Source: an uncultured Mobilibacterium sp.
Lineage (GTDB): Bacteria; Bacillota; Clostridia; Peptostreptococcales; Anaerovoracaceae
Direction of reading: 5' to 3'
DNA length: 64,000 nt
Assembly: GCA_947254375.1 (NCBI GenBank)
Contig: CAMYCF010000006.1
Coordinates: 9,928-73,927, forward strand
Part shown: one piece after another, positions 58,969 to 64,000 of the stretch
Position numbering within the stretch: the stretch's first letter is position 1
Layout: every line of letters starts with the position of its first letter
Notes under the pieces: model-generated
The model's input: the letters and a program-made list of their open reading frames with translations, nothing else
What the model was told of the DNA's origin: nothing
Databases searched by the model: none
Made by a program: the position numbers and the translations under genes

Positions 58969-59523
58969 ATGAACTACGGACAGATCAAAAATTGCGATAT
59001 AGCCAACGGAATAGGCGTCAGGGTCACGCTTTTCGTTTCCGGCTGCACGAACAAATGCGAAGGATGCTTCCAGCCGGAGACGTGGGATTTCGCGTACGGG
59101 AAACCTTTTACCGAGGAGACGGAAGAGAAGATCCTCGAGATGCTCGAGCCCGCGTACATCGACGGTTTTACGATCCTCGGCGGGGAGCCTTTCGAGCCGG
59201 AGAACCAGAGGGCACTCGTGCCTTTTTTGCGTAAAATAAAAGAGCGTTTTCCGAATAAAACGATATGGTCGTTCTCAGGTTTTACGCTCGAGCAGCTACG
59301 CGATAAAAACCACCACGCCCACACGGAATGTACCGAGGAGATGCTTTCGCTGATCGATGTCCTCGTGGACGGAAGGTTCGAAAAGGATAAAAAGGATCTG
59401 TCGCTCCAATTCAGGGGTTCCTCGAATCAGAGGCTCATCGATATGAACGCAACGCGGCAGGCGGGAGAGATAGTTCTCTGGCACGAGCAGAGGGCGAAGC
59501 CGCTCAAGAGGGCGTGGAACTGA
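58969..59523 (+). CDS. nrdG: Anaerobic ribonucleotide reductase activating protein
   Basis: 184 residues. Radical SAM activase: the cluster motif CTNKCEGC preceded by VTLFVSG, and ILGGEPFEPEN. It creates the glycyl radical on NrdD. The start has CGGAGACGGAA upstream. The gap to nrdD holds only a weak hairpin (GCAGCTG/CAGTTGC near 58838-58871). Confidence 0.96.
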   Translation: MNYGQIKNCDIANGIGVRVTLFVSGCTNKCEGCFQPETWDFAYGKPFTEETEEKILEMLEPAYIDGFTILGGEPFEPENQRALVPFLRKIKERFPNKTIWSFSGFTLEQLRDKNHHAHTECTEEMLSLIDVLVDGRFEKDKKDLSLQFRGSSNQRLIDMNATRQAGEIVLWHEQRAKPLKRAWN

Positions 59524-59534
59524 CGGAGGGCACA

Positions 59535-60356
59535 ATGGCTAAAGAACTCAAGATACTTCAGATACAGCAGGCCGTTTATCCTGATAAACGGGAGAACATC
59601 GAGCGGCTCGAAGAAAATATCGAAAAATATATATCCGGCAGACCTTCGGAAGAGGTGCCGGATATCGTTACAGTCGGAGAAATGTTCACCTGCCCGTATA
59701 AAAGCGAGAATTTTCCTGTATATGCGGAAGAGGACGGCGGGGAGACTTATAAAAAATTATCGGAAATCGCCGACCGCTACGGGGTGTATCTTTCGGCGGG
59801 TTCCGTGCCCGAAAAAGATGACGCCGAACATATATTCAACACGGCGTATGTCTTCGACAGGACGGGCCGCCTGATCGCAAAGCACAGGAAGATGCACATG
59901 TTCGATATAAATGTCAGAGGACGGCAGGTCTTCAGGGAATCCGATACGCTCACGCCGGGAACGAAGATGACGGTGTTCGATACGGAGTTCGGGAAGATGG
60001 GGCTCTGCATCTGCTTCGATTTCAGGTTCACGGATCTGGCCGCCGCAATGGCGGACGCGGGAGCGAAGGTCATCATAGTGCCGGCGGCTTTCAATATGAC
60101 GACCGGCCCCGCTCACTGGGAACTCATGTTCAGAGGGCGAGCCGTGGATAATCAGGTTTTTACCGTGGGGACGTCGCCAGCGAGGAACGCCGGGGACGCG
60201 TATGTGGCGTGGGGGCACAGCATGGTCGTGTCGCCGTGGGGAGAAGTCCTGGCGGAGTTGGACGAAAAGAGCGGGGCCGCTTTTACGAAGATAGACCTCG
60301 ACGAGGTTGAAAAAGTGAGGGCGCAGCTGCCGATTTTTACCGCGAGACAGAGGTGA
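59535..60356 (+). CDS. Nitrilase-superfamily amidohydrolase
   Basis: 273 residues. The Glu-Lys-Cys triad of the carbon-nitrogen hydrolase family is visible: VGEMFTCPY, KHRKMHMFD and LCICFDFRF. It is closest to omega-amidase (Nit2)-like proteins that hydrolyse small amides such as 2-oxoglutaramate. It starts 12 bases after nrdG with CGGAGGGCACA. The C-terminal codons and stop lie inside a 23-bp repeat (60334-60410), so the C-terminus may have been altered by repeat expansion. Confidence 0.88.
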   Translation: MAKELKILQIQQAVYPDKRENIERLEENIEKYISGRPSEEVPDIVTVGEMFTCPYKSENFPVYAEEDGGETYKKLSEIADRYGVYLSAGSVPEKDDAEHIFNTAYVFDRTGRLIAKHRKMHMFDINVRGRQVFRESDTLTPGTKMTVFDTEFGKMGLCICFDFRFTDLAAAMADAGAKVIIVPAAFNMTTGPAHWELMFRGRAVDNQVFTVGTSPARNAGDAYVAWGHSMVVSPWGEVLAELDEKSGAAFTKIDLDEVEKVRAQLPIFTARQR

Positions 60357-60410
60357 TTTTTACCGGGAGACAGAGGTGATTTTTACCGGAAAAGGGGGCT
60401 GACTTTTACC
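60334..60410 (+). repeat. TTTTACC array with exact 23-bp period
   Basis: TTTTTACC at 60334, 60357 and 60380 and CTTTTACC at 60403, each 23 bp apart. The first two periods share GAGACAGAGGTGA almost perfectly. The first copies are in the amidohydrolase coding sequence and the rest in the intergenic region. Confidence 0.8.
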
Positions 60411-60490
60411 CGGAGAAAGCATTGGATCTTTGGGGAGGAGACGCCGTGTTTTTACGGGCGTGAACACTTTTATCGGACGGGTTTTCGTGC

Positions 60491-60496
60491 TATACT
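60491..60496 (+). promoter_or_regulatory. Probable -10 box of guaB
   Basis: TATACT at 60491-60496, 68 bp before guaB; the -35 17 bp upstream (TTTTAT) is poor. No guanine or other riboswitch was recognised in the leader. Confidence 0.45.
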
Positions 60497-60563
60497 TAAC
60501 CTTAATCCGAAAGAATATCAACGACAGAAAACATGAACCGAAGAGAAGGGAAAGAGGTGCAAA

Positions 60564-62072
60564 ATGGCAACGGTCATCAAAGAACCATCGAGAACTTTTA
60601 GCGAATATCTGATTTTACCGGGGTACTCCGACGCGGATGCGATCCCGGAGAACGTGTCACTTGCGACTCCGATCACCAAATTCAAAGAGGGCGAAGAACC
60701 CGCGATAACGATGAACATACCGCTCGTTTCAGCAGTCATGCAGGCCGTGTCGGACGACAACATGGCCGTGGCGCTGGCGAAGGAGGGCGGCGTTTCTTTT
60801 ATTTTCGGTTCGCAGCCGATAGAGAGCCAGGCGGAGATGGTAAGGCGCGTAAAAAATCACAAGGCGGGATTCGTTCCGAGCGATTCGAACCTGAGGCCCG
60901 ATCAGACTCTCGAAGACATAATAAAACTCAAGAAAAAGACCGGGCATTCGACGGTGGCGATCACGGAGGACGGGACGCCGGACGGCAGGCTGATGGGCAT
61001 GGTCACGAGCAAGGACTACAGGGTCAGCAGGCTCGATAAGGACACGAAGATCTCCGAATTCATGACGCCGGTCGACAAGCTCATATACGGTAAGGACGGC
61101 ATAACGCTTTCCGAGGCCAACGACATAATCTGGGAGCACAAGGTCAACCAGCTTCCGATAATTGACGACAACATGCGCCTGAAGGCATTCGTATTCAGAA
61201 AAGACTACGACATGCACAAGGAGAACCCGTACGAGCTCCTCGACGAACACAAGAGATACGTCGTCGGAGCGGGCATCAACACCAGGGACTACGCTGAAAG
61301 GGTCCCGGCGCTGGTCGATGCGGGCGTCGACGTGCTCGTTATAGACTCTTCCGAGGGCTATTCGGAATGGCAGGCGCGCACGCTCAGATGGGTAAGGGAA
61401 AAATACGGCGACTCCGTAAAAATCGGAGCCGGAAACGTAGTAGATAAGGAAGGTTTCCGCTTCCTCGTAAAGAGCGGAGCCGACTTCGTAAAAGTCGGTA
61501 TCGGCGGCGGATCCATCTGCATAACGAGAGAGCAGAAGGGTATCGGAAGAGGACAGGCGTCAGCCGTCATCGACGTTGCCGAAGCCAGGGACGAGTATTA
61601 TCAGGAGACGGGAATATACGTTCCGATCTGTTCGGACGGCGGTATCGTGCACGACTACCACATGACGCTCGCGCTCGCCATGGGGGCGGACTTCATAATG
61701 CTCGGCAGATATTTTGCGAGATTCGACGAGTCCCCGTCGGCGAAGCTGATGATCAACGGGAACTACGTCAAGGAATACTGGGGTGAAGGTTCGGCGAGGG
61801 CCAGGAACTGGCAGCGCTACGACCTCGGCGGGGACGAAGGTCTCAAGTTCGAAGAGGGCGTCGATTCGTACGTTCCTTACGCCGGGCACCTTCGCGACAA
61901 TCTGAACATCTCGCTCGACAAAGTGAGATCGACGATGTGCAACTGCGGTGTAAAATCGATCAAGCAGCTGCAGAAGGAAGCGAAGCTCACGCTCGTATCG
62001 GCGACGAGTATAGTCGAGGGCGGAGCTCACGACGTTATGCTCAAGGAAAACAGCATGGCGCCGATAAGGTAG
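60564..62072 (+). CDS. guaB: IMP dehydrogenase of the Tritrichomonas-like type
   Basis: 502 residues. TIM barrel with an inserted CBS pair (about 115-230). The catalytic Cys is residue 319 in GGGSICITREQKGIGRG, and the flap Arg418-Tyr419 is in ARNWQRYDLGG. Sequence and numbering match the well-studied enzyme of the protozoan Tritrichomonas foetus (as I recall it: Cys319, Arg418, Tyr419, about 503 residues) better than the usual bacterial form. It oxidises IMP to XMP for GMP synthesis. Start ATG 60564 has AAGAGGTGCAAA. guaA follows after 115 bp. Confidence 0.95.
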   Translation: MATVIKEPSRTFSEYLILPGYSDADAIPENVSLATPITKFKEGEEPAITMNIPLVSAVMQAVSDDNMAVALAKEGGVSFIFGSQPIESQAEMVRRVKNHKAGFVPSDSNLRPDQTLEDIIKLKKKTGHSTVAITEDGTPDGRLMGMVTSKDYRVSRLDKDTKISEFMTPVDKLIYGKDGITLSEANDIIWEHKVNQLPIIDDNMRLKAFVFRKDYDMHKENPYELLDEHKRYVVGAGINTRDYAERVPALVDAGVDVLVIDSSEGYSEWQARTLRWVREKYGDSVKIGAGNVVDKEGFRFLVKSGADFVKVGIGGGSICITREQKGIGRGQASAVIDVAEARDEYYQETGIYVPICSDGGIVHDYHMTLALAMGADFIMLGRYFARFDESPSAKLMINGNYVKEYWGEGSARARNWQRYDLGGDEGLKFEEGVDSYVPYAGHLRDNLNISLDKVRSTMCNCGVKSIKQLQKEAKLTLVSATSIVEGGAHDVMLKENSMAPIR

Positions 62073-62098
62073 GAAATTTGGCAGAAGATCGTTGTGCC

Positions 62099-62105
62099 GG
62101 TAAAA
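62099..62105 (+). repeat. GGTAAAA in a mini-hairpin between guaB and guaA
   Basis: GTGCC-GGTAAAAA-GGCAC (62094-62111): a five-base-pair stem with the heptamer as the loop. It may act in mRNA stability or be a copy of the widespread motif. Confidence 0.5.
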
Positions 62106-62187
62106 AGGCACAGCGATTTTGATATTAATGCGGACCCGACCGGGCGTTGCCGTCTTGCTAAAAAGATCACAAAACGGAGAAAGAAAA

Positions 62188-63732
62188 ATGGCTGAAAACA
62201 AGATCCTTATCCTCGATTTCGGAGGGCAGTACAACAGGCTGATAGCGCGCCGCGTAAGGGCGTGCTCCGTCTATTGCGAAGTAAAAGGCTACGATAAGAT
62301 GACGATCGAAGACATCAAAGCCTTCGATCCTAAGGGCATCATCTTTACCGGCGGGCCGGACAGCGTATACGAGGACGATGCGCCGGACATCGACGCGGCC
62401 GTCTTCGACCTCGGCATCCCGGTGCTCGGGATCTGCTACGGCGCTCAGCTCATGGCACACAAGCTCGGCGGAAAGATCGACTCCGCGCCTACGAGCGAAT
62501 ACGGAAAGACGGCTCTTTCGATTGAAAAGAGCGAGGGCATATTCGAGGGATTCCCGGACAACATCATATCCTGGATGAGCCACACGGATTATATAAGCGT
62601 GCTTCCGGAAGGCTTTGAAGTCACGGCGAGATCTTCGCACTGCCCGGTAGCAGGAATGCAGAACAGCGAAAGAAAATTATACGCCGTTCAGTTCCATCCG
62701 GAAGTAGAGCACACGGAGAACGGCGACGAGATCATAAAGAATTTCGTTCTGAAAATCGCCGGCTGCGCTCCAGAGTGGGAAATGGATTCGTTCGCCGAAA
62801 GGCAGATCGCCGAGATAAAAGAGAAGGTCGGCGACGGCAAAGTCCTCTGCGCTCTTTCGGGCGGCGTCGACTCGAGCGTTGCCGCTGTCCTGCTTTCAAA
62901 AGCGGTAGGAAAACAGCTCACATGTGTTTTCGTCGACCACGGCCTTCTCAGGAAAAACGAAGCGGAAGAGGTCGCCGAAGTATTCGGACCGAACGGCCGC
63001 TATGATCTCAACTTCATAAAAGTAGACGCGAGACAGAGATATTACGACAGGCTGAAAGGCATAACCGATCCGGAAACGAAGCGTAAAACGATCGGTGAAG
63101 AGTTCATAAGGGTCTTCGAAGAGGAAGCCCGTAAGATCGGCAAGGTCGATTTCCTCGTCCAGGGAACGATATATCCCGACGTTATCGAGAGCGGCCTCGG
63201 AAAATCTGCGGTAATAAAATCGCACCACAACGTAGGCGGTCTCCCTGATCACGTGGATTTCAATGAGATAATCGAGCCACTCCGCACGCTTTTCAAGGAT
63301 GAGGTAAGGGAGCTCGGCCGCGAGCTCGGACTGCCGGCGCAGCTCGTCAACAGACAACCGTTCCCGGGGCCGGGTCTCGGCATCAGGATCATCGGCGAGA
63401 TCACGGAAGAGAAGGTCAGGATGGTCCAGGACGCCGACGCGATATTCAGGGAAGAGATAGGGAACGCCGGATACGGAAGCTCCGTGAACCAGTATTTCGC
63501 AGCGCTGACCAACATGCGGTCTGTCGGAGTCATGGGAGATTTCAGGACTTACGACTACGCGATCGCACTCAGGGCGGTCACGACGAACGATTTTATGACG
63601 GCGGAAGCGGCGAAACTCCCGTGGGAAGTGCTCGAAAAAGCGGCAGGCAGGATCGTCAACGAGGTGGACAACGTAAACAGGGTACTCTACGATCTGACGA
63701 GCAAGCCGCCGGGGACGATAGAGTTTGAGTAA
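62188..63732 (+). CDS. guaA: GMP synthase (glutamine-hydrolysing)
   Basis: 514 residues. N-terminal glutamine amidotransferase with the catalytic Cys in GICYGAQLM and the HPE region VQFHPEVEHT. The PP-loop synthetase is CALSGGVDSSVAAVLL, and the dimerisation domain follows (PFPGPGLGIRI, ending PPGTIEFE). It converts XMP to GMP. Start ATG 62188 has CGGAGAAAGAAAA; the frame opens earlier at 62119. Directly after the stop the base composition drops to AT-rich. Confidence 0.97.
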   Translation: MAENKILILDFGGQYNRLIARRVRACSVYCEVKGYDKMTIEDIKAFDPKGIIFTGGPDSVYEDDAPDIDAAVFDLGIPVLGICYGAQLMAHKLGGKIDSAPTSEYGKTALSIEKSEGIFEGFPDNIISWMSHTDYISVLPEGFEVTARSSHCPVAGMQNSERKLYAVQFHPEVEHTENGDEIIKNFVLKIAGCAPEWEMDSFAERQIAEIKEKVGDGKVLCALSGGVDSSVAAVLLSKAVGKQLTCVFVDHGLLRKNEAEEVAEVFGPNGRYDLNFIKVDARQRYYDRLKGITDPETKRKTIGEEFIRVFEEEARKIGKVDFLVQGTIYPDVIESGLGKSAVIKSHHNVGGLPDHVDFNEIIEPLRTLFKDEVRELGRELGLPAQLVNRQPFPGPGLGIRIIGEITEEKVRMVQDADAIFREEIGNAGYGSSVNQYFAALTNMRSVGVMGDFRTYDYAIALRAVTTNDFMTAEAAKLPWEVLEKAAGRIVNEVDNVNRVLYDLTSKPPGTIEFE

Positions 63733-64000
63733 CAGAAACTAATATGTTACTGTTGCGAAACGCTTGAAAATACAGGGGTTTAGCGATTTTGGAGTAGCAA
63801 AATTCCCTAAATGATACTGTTTTGATACTAAAAACAAGAAAAAACAGGTCTAAAAGGGAGTTGTTGAATTTAGGTAAACAGTTTAGAAAGCCTTCCATCT
63901 TTTTTTGGTGGGAGGCTTTTGTAGAAAATAGCGAGTGACAAATTAGAATTTATGATGGAGATAGAATGTAATGATAAGGGAGTTAAAAGATGATGGAAAA
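63733..64000. other. AT-rich tail downstream of guaA
   Basis: 268 bp to the window edge, much richer in A and T than the rest. It contains GATACT direct repeats (near 63810-63830) and one hairpin terminator. No complete gene is visible. The guaA 3' end is a known integration site for mobile elements in other bacteria, so this may be an element edge. Confidence 0.45.
63887..63921 (+). terminator. Hairpin terminator in the AT-rich tail
   Basis: AAAGCCT (63887-63893) pairs with AGGCTTT (63913-63919), with further CC/GG pairing inside, then TTG. It probably ends the guaA transcript. Confidence 0.7.

Noticed and set aside
60334..60410. CRISPR array
   Set aside because: The period is only 23 bp with no separate repeat and spacer, and the array has just four decaying units partly inside a gene.

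Overview
The window looks like a chromosomal segment of an anaerobic, amino-acid-fermenting member of the Clostridia (Firmicutes). The base composition is moderately high GC for that group. Gene orders are typical of Firmicutes: cdaA-cdaR-glmM, tmk-holB-ricT, dnaE-pfkA, rpsB-tsf and guaB/guaA. Most genes have clear AGGAGG ribosome binding sites, and promoters are of the TTGACA-N17-TATAAT type. A complete D-proline reductase cluster with an in-frame selenocysteine codon, a class III ribonucleotide reductase and many rho-independent terminators fit this view. I cannot name the species from the sequence.

Layout. 1-1.4 kb: 3' end of a SpaA/Cna-B-type surface protein. 1.5-7.2 kb: a LysR regulator divergent from a second, non-canonical proline-reductase-like operon (A-like pyruvoyl proprotein, a duplicated small protein, a B-like protein with Cys in place of Sec, and an E-D fusion). 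7.3-8.5 kb: membrane thioredoxin plus CcdA. 8.7-17.6 kb: c-di-AMP cyclase and its regulator, glmM, a degenerate phosphohexomutase, galE, and a glutamyl-tRNA synthetase fused to a nucleotidyltransferase. 17.9-25.5 kb: tmk, holB, ricT, murA, fbp, an aminotransferase and two micro-proteins. 25.7-29.2 kb: patatin-like protein, GntR/ABC operon, tRNA-Arg and a candidate small RNA. 29.3-38.2 kb: canonical prd cluster (prdF divergent from prdC-prdA-small protein-prdB(Sec)-prdD-prdE-flavodoxin) and a TauE/SafE permease. 38.5-45.5 kb: dnaE, pfkA, flavodoxin, dinB and a membrane protein. 45.7-55.1 kb: radical SAM protein, purine permease, rpsB-tsf, brnQ, a frameshifted nfo, tRNA-Val and a CorA-like transporter. 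55.1-64 kb: butanol dehydrogenase, nrdDG, a nitrilase-type amidohydrolase, guaB, guaA, then an AT-rich tail that may be the edge of an inserted element.

How it works together. PrdF racemises L-proline to D-proline. PrdA/PrdB, supported by PrdD/PrdE, reductively cleave it to 5-aminovalerate with electrons delivered through PrdC. The first operon repeats this architecture with changes that suggest a different substrate or a selenium-independent enzyme. It has no racemase and no PrdC of its own, but it lies next to a membrane thioredoxin/CcdA pair. The two loci together are the most interesting content. The E-D fusion is a circular permutation of the PrdA fold, with its ends at the position where PrdA is self-cleaved.

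A second genome-wide oddity is a very frequent GGTAAAA/TTTTACC heptamer. It is found in coding and intergenic DNA, is often the loop of a tiny GC-stem hairpin, and in places is spaced exactly 23 bp apart.
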